Shown here in pieces: positions 17,201 to 24,923 of a DNA stretch of 44,750 bases. This stretch comes from Acidobacteriota bacterium (GTDB lineage: Bacteria > Acidobacteriota > Terriglobia > Acidiferrales > UBA7541). The notes below the pieces were generated by a model that was not told where the DNA came from, made no database searches, and worked only from the letters and a program-made list of their open reading frames with translations. The DNA lies in assembly GCA_003224145.1 (NCBI GenBank), contig QHYN01000245.1, positions 1-44,750 on the forward strand, given 5' to 3'. The number at the start of each line of letters is the position of its first letter. Position 1 is the first letter of the stretch. The position numbers and the translations under genes are program-made.

Positions 17201-17596
17201 GTCGCCCCACGATGAACTCTGGCGGTTATTGGGCTCGCCCGTCCCGACCCACACGACCGCCGGATCGGACGGCGCAATCGCGATGTCACCGATCGTCGAA
17301 ACGCCTTCTTTGTCGAAAACCGGCTCCCAAGTCGTCCCGTTATTCGTCGTTTTCCAAACGCCGCCGGAGGCGGTGCCCACATAGACGATCTTCGGATTGC
17401 TTTCGACCACGGCGAAGTCATCGATGCGCCCGCCCATGACCGCAGGGCCAATCTCGCGAAATTCCAGGTTCTTGAATTTATCGGTGGAATTCTGCTGCTC
17501 GCCAGGCGCTGCCAGCGCGCTCCCGCTAAACGCGCCCAGGAAGGCCACAGCAATCAGAGTCGTGCGCAGAGCACTCAACAAATATTTCATTTCCAT
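14276..17596 (-). CDS. Secreted BNR/sortilin-type (VPS10-like) propeller protein
   Basis: A 1106-residue exported protein with a signal peptide (SALRTTLIAVAFLGAFSGSALA) followed by many BNR/Asp-box style repeats (SxDGGKTWxxV, TxDRGDTWIRLG, SRDRGANWTALK) that build a sortilin/Vps10-like ten-bladed propeller to about residue 730. A Lys/Glu-rich linker (about 800-840) leads into a beta-sandwich and helical C-terminal region (EPGEYTIKLKAGDKE, then coiled-coil-like helices). Relatives are called glycosyl hydrolases, but no catalytic evidence is visible and binding is equally likely. Start could be ATG 17596 or 17590; the run GGGGG upstream fits the second better. Divergent from lptD. Confidence 0.8.
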   Translation of the reverse strand: MEMKYLLSALRTTLIAVAFLGAFSGSALAAPGEQQNSTDKFKNLEFREIGPAVMGGRIDDFAVVESNPKIVYVGTASGGVWKTTNNGTTWEPVFDKEGVSTIGDIAIAPSDPAVVWVGTGEPNNRQSSSWGDGVYKSLDGGKTWKKMGLEVTHHIGRIVIHPRNPDIVYVAALGHLWGPNPERGVYKTSDGGKTWSWVLKINADTGVSDIAMDPESPDILYAAAYERRRTPYGFNGGGPDSAIYKTIDGGATWKKLTKGLPYENGGETGRIGLDIYRKDPNIVYAIVQHEKGGTFRSEDKGETWKKMGDTDPRPSYYSQIRIDPNNDLRIWELGAPMFYSEDGGKTFSTQRVHGIHGDYHAMWIDPADSNHMLTGSDGGIHWSYDAGKTWDFVNTIAIGQFYEVGLDNEKPYHICGGLQDNGSWCGPSQTLTRDGIVNEDWQVIHGGDGFYAAIDNVEPWIVYTESQDGFIARRDMRTGQQRSIRPEAKAGEPHYRFQWNSPVAVSTHEHTTIYYGGNYLFKSTDRGDTWIRLGGDLTIGVDRNKLQIFGKTPDKKTLSRHDGVQEYPTITTLSESPLTANVLWVGTDDGNVQVTRDSGKNWKNVAAKVPGVPKGTYVSRVVASKTGEGAALVTFDGHRSDDYNVYIFSTTDYGETWKAIRNGIPDSAGSVHVVREHPRNTNLLFAGTEFGLWVSRDRGANWTALKNNFPTVPVDDIEIQARENDLVLATHGRSIWVFDDLTPIEKMDANVTGPPVTFFPPRTATTWSIRQRRWSAGQKIFTAKNPAYGALLSYYLKEAVPPEAPKKEKDEKDKKDAAEEKPKAEGTGEAAEKKEGKVKFSVLDKDGKAVREFDGPGAAGVNRTNWDLRWNPPAEPTPEQQEAIAAGFGFGPRGPLVEPGEYTIKLKAGDKEATQKVTVEEDNRITISAADRAARYEAIDKLYSMAKTTDKDRRTIEGIQTAVKNAREQWKKDAGKPNTPKIPDEIVKAADELQKKVDAVAEKFIRERQGLGNAGPPFEWKADPLPNQVQNLLNDLDGFAAAPGGQEKEKLAELTPLVNDASAAVKNISAVELPALNKKMNDAGIPHIVPAPQPRGERGGEVESER

Positions 17597-17831
17597 CCCC
17601 CATGCGCAAGGTCCGGCATCTTACCCCTGCCGGCTGGCGTCACGCATCACATTTATTTGGAAGGGCCAACCAACCCTGTGCAGAGACAGACGCGCCGCAC
17701 CCCTGCGGCGTTTCACGCACCCGCAATTCCGGCAGCTCCATTCTGCGCCGCCGCATGCAACTTCCTCGGTGCACTTGCCTTCAAATCTCTGCGACCCCAT
17801 GCTAGGCTATGCACCTGCTTCCCTTGACCGC
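17597..17831. promoter_or_regulatory. Divergent promoter region between the BNR gene and lptD
   Basis: 235 bases separating two divergent envelope genes. It contains a perfect hairpin CGCCGCA-CCCC-TGCGGCG (17693-17710). No consensus promoter was recognised on either strand. Open frame through this region is an extension of the lptD frame and not thought to be translated. Confidence 0.35.
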
Positions 17832-20222
17832 ATGCTCCGCGTGACTCGTCATTTCTGTGCACGGACTCTCTCCGCGCCGCGTTTACGTTTTTTCTCGGCT
17901 GTGCTTTTCGCCGCTCTGGGATGCCAATACGGTGGCTCCGCCCAAGCTCAACAGGTTCGCGCGCCCGCGGGCAAGGAAGCGGTCGCGGCGCTGGAAGCGA
18001 AAACGCAAAGCCGCAAAGGGGACATCACCACAGCCGACGGTGAAGTAGACATTCACTATGCGGACACGCGTCTCCGCGCGGACCACGTCGAATACAACGA
18101 CAAAACCCAGGAAGCGGTCGCTACCGGTCACGTTCAGCTCGACTACCGGGGCGAGCATCTCGAAGCCGCCGAAGCGCACTACAACGTCAGTACCGGCCAC
18201 GGCCTATTTCGCGAAGTCCGCGGCACCTTCAAGGTCGAACGGCAGCCCAATGCGGAAATTCTTCTTACCGAGAATCCCCTGTACTTCGAGGCGCGCAGCG
18301 TGGAACGTTTTGCCGGCGACCTGTACCTGGTTCACCGCGCCTGGATCACCATCTGCGACCCTTCCCACCCCAAGTGGCAGTTCTATGCTCCGGATGCCAG
18401 GATTCACGTTGATCGAACGGTCGCGCTCATCAACGCCAACTTTCGATTATTCCGGGTTCCGCTTATCTGGCTGCCCTACGCTACGGCGCCGGCCGGCCGC
18501 AAAGTCCGCGAGTCCGGATTCCTCATTCCCGATATCGGCCAAAGTTCGCGCAAAGGATTCATCCTAGGTGACGCTTTTTATCTGGCTCCTGTGCCGTGGC
18601 TGGATGCAACTTTCGGGGGGCAGTACATGAGCCGGCGCGGTTTTCAGGAGCGTGGCTCCTTCCGCGCCAAGCCGTTCGAGAATACTTCGGTCGAATACAC
18701 GTATTTTGGCGTCGACGACCGCGGCTTCTTGAACCCCGACGGCACGCGCTCTCCGCAGGGCGGCGAGCAGCAGCGCCTCGAACTACAATCCTTGCTTCCG
18801 CGCGGCTGGCGCTTTGTCACCGATTACAACCAGCTCTCGTCGCTCACTTTCCGTCTCGCCTTCGCAGACACCTTCGGCGAAGCGGTGAATTCCGAGGTCC
18901 GCAGTGCTGTCTTTTTCAGCAACAATTTCCGGGGCTTCAGCTTGAACTTCGCGGGACTCAATGACAAAAGCTTCCTCACGCTGCCCGTCGCCGCGACCTC
19001 CACCACGCCCGCTATTCCCGCAACGAGTGTCACGCTTCGCAATCTCCCCGAGGCGCGTTTCGGCAGCGTCGAACAATCGCCCTGGCGGAGTGTGCCGCTC
19101 TACTTCTCGTTCGACAGCTTTGTCGGCGCGGTGCATCGCTCCGACATGCAGATCGACACCCCCTTGAGCGTCTCGCGCGAGGAATTCACTCCTCGCGTTA
19201 CCGTCCCCGTGCACTTCGGTCCCTGGTTCGGCGTGACGGCTTCCGCCGCGTTTCGCTCGACACGCTACGGCGATTCCCTTGATTCTGCCGGCCTGGTCAG
19301 CGGAACAGCCATTACCAGCAACACGGGCGAATTTACCGTCGAACTTCGCCCGCCCGCGTTCGAACGCTTTTTCGAGCGTGCCCCAAACAAGGATAAGCCG
19401 CGGCGAAAGTATAAGCACGTCATCGAACCAGCGGTCGCTTACCGCTACGTCACCGGACTGAACCATTTTGCCGATTTCATTCGCTTCGATAGCGACGCCA
19501 CGCTTACCGACACCAACGAAGTCGAATATGGCTTTACCCAGCGCCTCTATCGAAAAGACGGCGACAACCAGCCCCAGGAACTCATCTCCTGGCGCTTTGT
19601 GCAAAAGCACTATTTCGATCCCACCTTTGGCGGCGCCATCGTCAACGGCCAGCGCAATGTTTTCCAGGCGCTGGATTCCATCTCGCCCTTCGCGTTTGCC
19701 TTCGGTCCGCGCAACTGGTCTCCGATCGTCAGCGATTTCAAGATTACTCCGGGCGGGCACTACGATTTGGAACAGATTCTCCAGTACGATCCTCAGATTC
19801 AACGGCTCGTCACCATCGGCACGCTTTTGAAAGTAAAGCCCTACCGGGAGTTCTTCGCTACCGTCGCTCACTTCCGCCTGAACGACAATCCCGCCCTTAG
19901 CGACCTGCCGGCCCGGCCGCCGCCCCAGCTTCCTCTTTTTCAGCAGCCGCTTTCGAACCAGATCCGCGCGCTAGCTGGCTACGGCAATGAAACTCGCAAG
20001 GGATTCAACTTCACAGGGGGCGTCGGCTACGACTTCACGAACAAAACGCTGCAAAACCAGATCGTCCAGGTCAGTTATAATGGCGCCTGCTGCGGCCTCG
20101 CGGTCGAATATCGCCGCATCAACCTGGGGCAGGTCCGCACGGAGAATCAGTTTCGCGTCGCCTTCATCGTGGCGAATATCGGCACTTTTGGGAATCTCCG
20201 CCACAGAGACAAAATCTTCTGA
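17832..20222 (+). CDS. lptD: LPS-assembly protein LptD
   Basis: Outer-membrane beta-barrel that inserts lipopolysaccharide into the outer leaflet with LptE. The 796 residues fit the family. Seen: a signal peptide (about 1-38, ending SAQAQ), an OstA/LptA-like domain (GDITTADGEVDIHYADTRLRADHVEYN and the ATGHVQL and FEARSVE strands), the ITICDPSHPKW cysteine segment, and the C-terminal barrel with the paired cysteines NGACCG typical of LptD near the end. ATG 17832 is chosen because it starts the signal peptide; ATG 17799 is an alternative, and neither has a strong ribosome site. Its presence implies an LPS-bearing diderm. Confidence 0.9.
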   Translation: MLRVTRHFCARTLSAPRLRFFSAVLFAALGCQYGGSAQAQQVRAPAGKEAVAALEAKTQSRKGDITTADGEVDIHYADTRLRADHVEYNDKTQEAVATGHVQLDYRGEHLEAAEAHYNVSTGHGLFREVRGTFKVERQPNAEILLTENPLYFEARSVERFAGDLYLVHRAWITICDPSHPKWQFYAPDARIHVDRTVALINANFRLFRVPLIWLPYATAPAGRKVRESGFLIPDIGQSSRKGFILGDAFYLAPVPWLDATFGGQYMSRRGFQERGSFRAKPFENTSVEYTYFGVDDRGFLNPDGTRSPQGGEQQRLELQSLLPRGWRFVTDYNQLSSLTFRLAFADTFGEAVNSEVRSAVFFSNNFRGFSLNFAGLNDKSFLTLPVAATSTTPAIPATSVTLRNLPEARFGSVEQSPWRSVPLYFSFDSFVGAVHRSDMQIDTPLSVSREEFTPRVTVPVHFGPWFGVTASAAFRSTRYGDSLDSAGLVSGTAITSNTGEFTVELRPPAFERFFERAPNKDKPRRKYKHVIEPAVAYRYVTGLNHFADFIRFDSDATLTDTNEVEYGFTQRLYRKDGDNQPQELISWRFVQKHYFDPTFGGAIVNGQRNVFQALDSISPFAFAFGPRNWSPIVSDFKITPGGHYDLEQILQYDPQIQRLVTIGTLLKVKPYREFFATVAHFRLNDNPALSDLPARPPPQLPLFQQPLSNQIRALAGYGNETRKGFNFTGGVGYDFTNKTLQNQIVQVSYNGACCGLAVEYRRINLGQVRTENQFRVAFIVANIGTFGNLRHRDKIF

Positions 20223-20339
20223 GGCGCCTGCTGATACCTAGTTGAACTCAACCTCAGAAGGCGCCACACATTGCGCCAGGCCTTCGCGCACCGACGGCAC
20301 CCTTACTGGCATCCTAATCCGTGGTCTAATGTGACGCCT

Positions 20340-21788
20340 ATGAACGATGCCGGTCTGGCTTTCGCGTCCATCGACGAAATCGGAAAGCTTTTCCGCACGC
20401 GCAAACTCTCTCCTGTCGAACTCACCAAGCTCATGCTCGACCGCATCGAGCAGCTTAATCCAAAAGTGAATGCTTATCTCACGGTCACTGCCGAACTCGC
20501 CCTCGCTCAGGCCAAAGAAGCTGAATCCGAGCTATACGCCCCGCGCGGCCGCAAAAGCCATCGCGACCGCGGCCCTCTCCACGGCATCCCCATTTCGCTC
20601 AAGGACAATATCTACACGGCAGGCATTCGAACGACAGCTGGCTCAAAGATCCTCAAAGATTTCATTCCCCAACACGACGCCCAAGTCGTCGCACAGCTCA
20701 AAGAAGCCGGTGTGATCCTCCTTGGCAAAACCAACATGCACGAATTCGCCTACGGCGTCACTTCCAACAATCCCCACTTCGGTCCTGTTCGCAATCCCTG
20801 GGATCTCTCGCGCATTCCCGGCGGCTCCAGTGGTGGCTCTGCGGCCGCCGTCGCTGCGGGCCTCTGCTATGGCAGCATCGGCACGGACACCGGCGGCTCC
20901 ATCCGCATCCCCGCCGCGCTCTGCGGCATCGTCGGCCTCAAGCCCACCTTCGGCCGAGTCTCCGTTGCCGGCGTGATTCCGCTCTCTCCCCGCCTCGATT
21001 GCGTCGGCCCCTTGGCCCGCTCCGCCGCTGACGCAGCTTTGTTGCTCGACCCCATTTTCGTCCGTGGCAAAAACGGACCGTCATTGCAAACCGCAACAAA
21101 ATCGCGCTTGCGCCAGCATTTCCGCTTGGGCTTACCTGAGGACTTTCTCTCCGAGTGGTTTTCATCGGAAGTGGAATTCGCTTTCGACAAAGCGCTTCGC
21201 GTTTTTCGCAAAATGGGCGGGAGTCTGAGAAGAGTCTCTGTGCCTCTCCTTCGCGAAACCGAGGATGCCGGTAATCAAATCGCCTGGGCCGAAGCTACGC
21301 ATTACCATCAGCAGGCCGGCTGGTTTCCCGCGCGGGCAGCCGATTACGGCGAAGATGTCCGCGAGCGCCTGGAACTTGGCGTCAAGGTTCCCGCCACGTC
21401 GTATTTGAGCGCCTTAGAGCAGCGCGAATCTTTCCTTCGCGGTCTTCTCGCGGTGATGCGTGATGCCAATCTCGACGCACTCGCCCTTCCTACGACTCCC
21501 ATTCCAGCCCCTCTCATCGGCGAAGAGACAACCGCTCTGGACAGCCATGGTTCAGGTTTCAGTCGCCGTGCGAATCATCCCACGCGCGCCTTGCTCCTGC
21601 GCAACAATCGCCCCGCCAACCTCGCCGCCCTTCCCGCCATCTCCATCCCCTGCGGTCTTACGCCGGACGGCCTCCCCGTTGGTTTGCAACTCATCGGCTC
21701 GGTCACCGATGAAGCTCTTCTCCTCCGCATCGCCCATGCCTTCGAGCGCGTCCGCCCTCCCCTCCCCCACCCTCCGTTAACAGCCTAA
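20340..21788 (+). CDS. Amidase-signature hydrolase (GatA-like)
   Basis: A 482-residue cytosolic enzyme of the amidase signature family. The Lys-cisSer-Ser catalytic triad is complete: ISLKDN (Lys88), PGGSSGGS (Ser163) and GTDTGGSIRIP (Ser187). It most resembles GatA, the glutaminase subunit of Asp/Glu-tRNA amidotransferase, but no gatB or gatC is nearby, so a free-standing amidase is equally possible. ATG 20340 (MNDAGLAFAS) is chosen since the domain begins directly after it; an in-frame start at 20271 would add 23 unlikely residues. It lies 117 bases after lptD on the same strand. Confidence 0.87.
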   Translation: MNDAGLAFASIDEIGKLFRTRKLSPVELTKLMLDRIEQLNPKVNAYLTVTAELALAQAKEAESELYAPRGRKSHRDRGPLHGIPISLKDNIYTAGIRTTAGSKILKDFIPQHDAQVVAQLKEAGVILLGKTNMHEFAYGVTSNNPHFGPVRNPWDLSRIPGGSSGGSAAAVAAGLCYGSIGTDTGGSIRIPAALCGIVGLKPTFGRVSVAGVIPLSPRLDCVGPLARSAADAALLLDPIFVRGKNGPSLQTATKSRLRQHFRLGLPEDFLSEWFSSEVEFAFDKALRVFRKMGGSLRRVSVPLLRETEDAGNQIAWAEATHYHQQAGWFPARAADYGEDVRERLELGVKVPATSYLSALEQRESFLRGLLAVMRDANLDALALPTTPIPAPLIGEETTALDSHGSGFSRRANHPTRALLLRNNRPANLAALPAISIPCGLTPDGLPVGLQLIGSVTDEALLLRIAHAFERVRPPLPHPPLTA

Positions 21789-21910
21789 TGGCGCCAGCAA
21801 CTGCAAAACACTCGCTCCTCCGTTCTGCTGTTACAATGCGGCCACCATGGATTGCTTAACGGCCATTCCCGATGGGGTCGCAGCAGTCGCTTGCAGACGA
21901 GGGAGGTGCG

Positions 21911-22221
21911 ATGTCGCTTCATTACACAATCAACGTGAGTAAAGACCACGCGCAGGTAACCGCAACCTGGGACATCACGGTGGACATGTCCGATACCGAA
22001 TTGATCTCGAGTTTTGTGCTCACCGTCGAGGGCAAAGCTCTGAACACCCAGTGTTCCGGCGGCAACAGGCGTGCGAAAGCGCTGCCTACGCCACCCTCTC
22101 CAATCCAAGCTTGGATTGTCCGGTGACCTTCGTCATCACCACGAACAAGCCCGATGTACGAAAGGACAGCGATGTCCTTCGCGGAGAGAAGTTCTACGAC
22201 GACGTCGACTTCTCCGGCTGA
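21911..22221 (+). pseudogene. Small hypothetical gene with apparent frameshift
   Basis: ATG 21911 is preceded by GGGAGG and opens a coding-like frame (MSLHYTINVSKDHAQVTATW, then DITVDMSDTELISSFVLTVEG), which ends at 22124-22126 after a low-quality tail. From about 22062-22075 the coding character moves to another frame that reads [21 protein letters not shown], then [20 protein letters not shown], and stops at 22219-22221. Joined by a one-base correction the product is about 103 residues. No family was recognised. It may be a recent pseudogene or a sequence error. Confidence 0.5.
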
Positions 22222-22266
22222 TCCCTCGCCGCAAAACGCAGAAACCCGGCAAGCCGTATCCCTCCC

Positions 22267-22294
22267 CAGTCACCAGTCGCCAATAACCGGTCAC
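22267..22294 (+). repeat. Degenerate 7-bp tandem repeats
   Basis: Four heptamers in register, CAGTCAC, CAGTCGC, CAATAAC and CGGTCAC (22267-22294), in the gap before the VOC gene. The same kind of seven-base periodicity, with a related ACT/AGT core, occurs at 7728-7755. Confidence 0.5.
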
Positions 22295-22360
22295 TCTCTC
22301 CATTTCGCAATCCAGGCTTATCATGTTCGTGCCCGTCTGAAGGGAAAGGCAAAACCATCA

Positions 22361-22834
22361 ATGCAGAAAATCACACCATTCTTGTGGTTCAACGGCCAAG
22401 CCGAAGAGGCCGCGAACTTCTACACCTCTATTTTCAAAAACTCCAAGATCGTCAGCGTCACTCGTTATGGCGAAGGCGGCCCCGGCCCCAAGGGCACGGT
22501 CATGTCCGTGACCTTTCAGCTCGAAGGACAACAATTCATGGCCCTCAACGCTGGCCCGCAATTCTCTTTCACGCCCGCCATTTCCTTCTACGTCAACTGC
22601 CAGACCCAAGAAGAAGTCGATGACTGGTGGGAAAAGCTCTCCGCGGGCGGCAAAAAAGAACGCTGCGGCTGGCTCAAGGATAAATTTGGCCTTTCCTGGC
22701 AGATCATCCCCGCCGCTCTCGGCGAACTGTTGGGCAACAAGGATCCCGAAAAATCGAAACGCGCCATGCAGGCCATGCTTCAAATGGACAAAATTGACAT
22801 CGCCAAGCTCCAACAAGCCTCCGCGCAACGCTAA
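22361..22834 (+). CDS. PhnB-like VOC superfamily protein
   Basis: A 157-residue cytosolic protein of the glyoxalase/bleomycin-resistance (VOC) fold, PhnB or 3-demethylubiquinone-methyltransferase-like group. Seen: [22 protein letters not shown] at the start, the [19 protein letters not shown] strand pair, [20 protein letters not shown] and the [14 protein letters not shown] signature. Members of this group have no well-defined common reaction. ATG 22361 is chosen for its match to the family N-terminus; the AGGGAAAGG upstream is rather distant (about 12 bases). The earlier frame start at 22154 covers the heptamer repeats and is not believed. Confidence 0.85.
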   Translation: MQKITPFLWFNGQAEEAANFYTSIFKNSKIVSVTRYGEGGPGPKGTVMSVTFQLEGQQFMALNAGPQFSFTPAISFYVNCQTQEEVDDWWEKLSAGGKKERCGWLKDKFGLSWQIIPAALGELLGNKDPEKSKRAMQAMLQMDKIDIAKLQQASAQR

Positions 22835-22897
22835 CGCTTTTTCTTTTGTAGCGTCGGCAGATCCAACTAGGGATTCCACCCATCATTCAATAAAAGG

Positions 22898-23971
22898 CTA
22901 TCGAGCGGTTGGCGAGGACTCCACGACGGCGTCAATTTTTGCTCCGCGACTTCCCTGAAAGACCCAGCGCCCCACGAAGTATCCCAACGTTCCCGTCACC
23001 AGCCCTCCGAGCACATCGGCCACATAGTGGTTTCGTACGTACACGGTCGAAGCGCACATGCACGTCACGAATGGAAGGAAAGTCCAAAACAACCAACGCC
23101 GGTGCCGCCACGCGCCCCACAGCGCGGCCATCGCTCCCGCCACATGCTCAGAAGGGAAGGCCGCGCCATGCACGCGCCCGAGTTTCTCGATGACGTTGAT
23201 GAGCGTGGTGAAAGGCCCGCCGGTCAGTTCCCCGTGCCACTGGCCTGCCAGCGTGAACCACGGGCTCTGCACCGGAAAGACCATTGCGATGATATAGCCG
23301 AGCACGTATCCGGCGGCCGAATACGTCATCACCGCCCAATAACTTTTGAAATCGCGCTGGTAATACAGAATTGCGCCGAGAATCAACAAATAAACAAAAT
23401 AGGTGAAATACGCGAACTGCATGAATTCGTTCAGCGCCGGATGCGCGAAACGCTCGAGCCACAGGGGCGGGTTCACCCCCGTCAGCCAGCGATCAATGGC
23501 GATCAATTTCGCGTCTTCCCATCCGGGATTTACCAGGTGCACGAGTTTTCCAAGTTCCTCGAAGCAAAAAAGAAAAAACAGGTGTGGATACCAATGCCGC
23601 CAGAAGTGCCAGAACTTCGAAGTAAGCGTCTCACCGGTTTGCCCCGCGCGCTTTGCGGAGCTTGCACCAACTCGACACAAGCTCAAAATCAAGGCCGCAG
23701 CCAGAATCTGCATTCCGATCAACCTGCCTGGATGCGTCAGGTTTTCCGCAAACAAGGCAATCAGCGCGCTGGAAAGTGCCAGGTATCCCAAAGCGATACA
23801 CTCAAACGCTCCGCACCCCGCCCACGTCGCTGCAAACTCTGGGGCGATTCGCGCTGGAATTCCATTTCTCGGCGCGTCGAATATATCTGCGCTCGCTGGT
23901 GCACCCAGGTCCGTGCGCCATGGGATCACCGCTTCGCTCCCTCCCCTACTCGATCTTTCTCTTCGATTCAT
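22898..23971 (-). CDS. PAP2-superfamily membrane phosphatase or phosphotransferase
   Basis: A 357-residue integral membrane protein with about six hydrophobic segments and the PAP2 phosphatase motifs in order: GAAFPSEHVAG (PSxxH) and VRNHYVADVLGG (the RxxxYxxD-type motif, with RNHY in place of SRxxxxxH). The resemblance is to lipid phosphatases and inositol-phosphorylceramide-synthase-like enzymes. ATG 23971 overlaps the stop of the upstream HAD gene as ATGA (23968-23971), so the two are translationally coupled; this fixes the start. With the CDP-alcohol phosphotransferase it suggests a lipid head-group pathway, which is inference. Confidence 0.82.
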   Translation of the reverse strand: MNRRERSSRGGSEAVIPWRTDLGAPASADIFDAPRNGIPARIAPEFAATWAGCGAFECIALGYLALSSALIALFAENLTHPGRLIGMQILAAALILSLCRVGASSAKRAGQTGETLTSKFWHFWRHWYPHLFFLFCFEELGKLVHLVNPGWEDAKLIAIDRWLTGVNPPLWLERFAHPALNEFMQFAYFTYFVYLLILGAILYYQRDFKSYWAVMTYSAAGYVLGYIIAMVFPVQSPWFTLAGQWHGELTGGPFTTLINVIEKLGRVHGAAFPSEHVAGAMAALWGAWRHRRWLFWTFLPFVTCMCASTVYVRNHYVADVLGGLVTGTLGYFVGRWVFQGSRGAKIDAVVESSPTAR

Positions 23972-24915
23972 CCCGCGCTCTCCGACCTCACTGCTGCCGC
24001 CAGTTGGTTTACGGGTCGCTCGCCGCAAATCTCTCCAAGCGCATCGTTACGTGTTGCATTCTCGCGCTCTCTCGCAGCAGTGTCTCCGATTCTTGGATCT
24101 TGTGTTCTCTGCGTGAAATTCCTTCTTTCCATCCATCGCTGCACTAGCCATCCGCGCCTGTTAGCAAGGCGTGCAAATTTCTTCGAAGGATTCACCACCA
24201 CTCCATTCCCCACGGCCGCCAGCATCCATCGATCGTTCACGCTGTCGCCATACGCCCAGCATAGCGCCAGGTCCAGGTGCATTTCCTCCGCCAACCGCTT
24301 CACTGCGCGCGCTTTCGCCTTTCCAAACATCGCTTCCCCAGGAATCCGCCCCGTCCATTTGCCATCGATTTGTTCCAGTCTCGTCGCATGCACTAGGATC
24401 TTCGCGGCACATCCTCGAGCCGCAAGTTCCGCTTCCAGGGCCCGCGCTGCGGCTCTCGCCAGTGGCTCCAGCGTTCCACTCACAATGACAATGGCGTGCC
24501 CCTGCGTCGCATGCCACGCCGCTTGTTCCACTGCCCCTCGGAAAAAAGGAGGGACAGGCCATCGCGGATTGCGCCGCGCCCTTTTTGAAGAAGGGGCCGG
24601 GATCTGTCCCTGGTGGCGGCTCTTGGGCCCGGGAGAATCGCTGCCGTTCTCCCTGTCACTCTCGTCCAGAATTTGCACACCTTTCAGATACATTTTGTTT
24701 GACTGCGTTATTGCGTTGATCCCGCGCGGCAGCAGCCGCACCGCTTCCTTCAGCCAGAGGAGATAGTTTTTTGCGGGGATTGCTTTCCGGTATCGCAATA
24801 CGCGGAAAAATCTCTCCTCCAGCGAAGGCAGCAGGATCAGCGTTCCATCCAAATCGAAAAACACCGCAATGCTTCGATTCTTTTCCCTCATTGCCGGGAC
24901 TTCCCTTCTCTCCAT
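23968..24915 (-). CDS. HAD-IB phosphatase with in-frame insertion
   Basis: A 315-residue HAD phosphatase of the SerB/HAD-IB type. Seen: FFDLDGTL (Asp21 and Asp23), VIVSGTLEPLARAAA (motif II), a conserved Lys segment (GKAKARAVKRLAEE) and YGDSVNDRWML (motif IV). About 30 residues rich in Ser, Pro, Arg and Lys (about 95-125, from DESDRENG to WPVPPFF) break the family core between YLKGV and the helix before motif II. They are encoded by a palindromic DNA segment (24551-24610 and flanks). The last ~55 residues are an unusual charged tail. The start is ATG 24915, nine bases after the upstream gene's stop; ATG 24891 is an alternative. Likely dephosphorylates a lipid intermediate with its operon partners. 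Confidence 0.75.
   Translation of the reverse strand: MERREVPAMREKNRSIAVFFDLDGTLILLPSLEERFFRVLRYRKAIPAKNYLLWLKEAVRLLPRGINAITQSNKMYLKGVQILDESDRENGSDSPGPKSRHQGQIPAPSSKRARRNPRWPVPPFFRGAVEQAAWHATQGHAIVIVSGTLEPLARAAARALEAELAARGCAAKILVHATRLEQIDGKWTGRIPGEAMFGKAKARAVKRLAEEMHLDLALCWAYGDSVNDRWMLAAVGNGVVVNPSKKFARLANRRGWLVQRWMERRNFTQRTQDPRIGDTAARERENATRNDALGEICGERPVNQLAAAVRSESAG
24551..24610. repeat. Palindromic insertion element inside the HAD gene
   Basis: Outer arms GGGACAGGCC (24551-24560) and GGCC...CTGTCCC (24595-24598 and 24604-24610) enclose an inner hairpin (GCCCTTTTT-GAAG-AAGGGGC, about 24578-24597). The segment lies in frame in the HAD gene and encodes a linker-like stretch. It looks like a dispersed palindromic repeat caught within a gene, but no second copy exists in this window to prove it. 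Confidence 0.5.
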
Positions 24916-24923
24916 GATTTCTC

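Noticed and set aside
17397-17831. N-terminal extension of the lptD frame
   Set aside because: It runs antisense into the BNR gene and through a non-coding promoter region; the signal peptide begins at 17832.
23027-24766. 579-codon plus-strand open frame across the PAP2/HAD genes
   Set aside because: Antisense to two genes with clear catalytic motifs and an ATGA coupling; translation has no recognisable domain.
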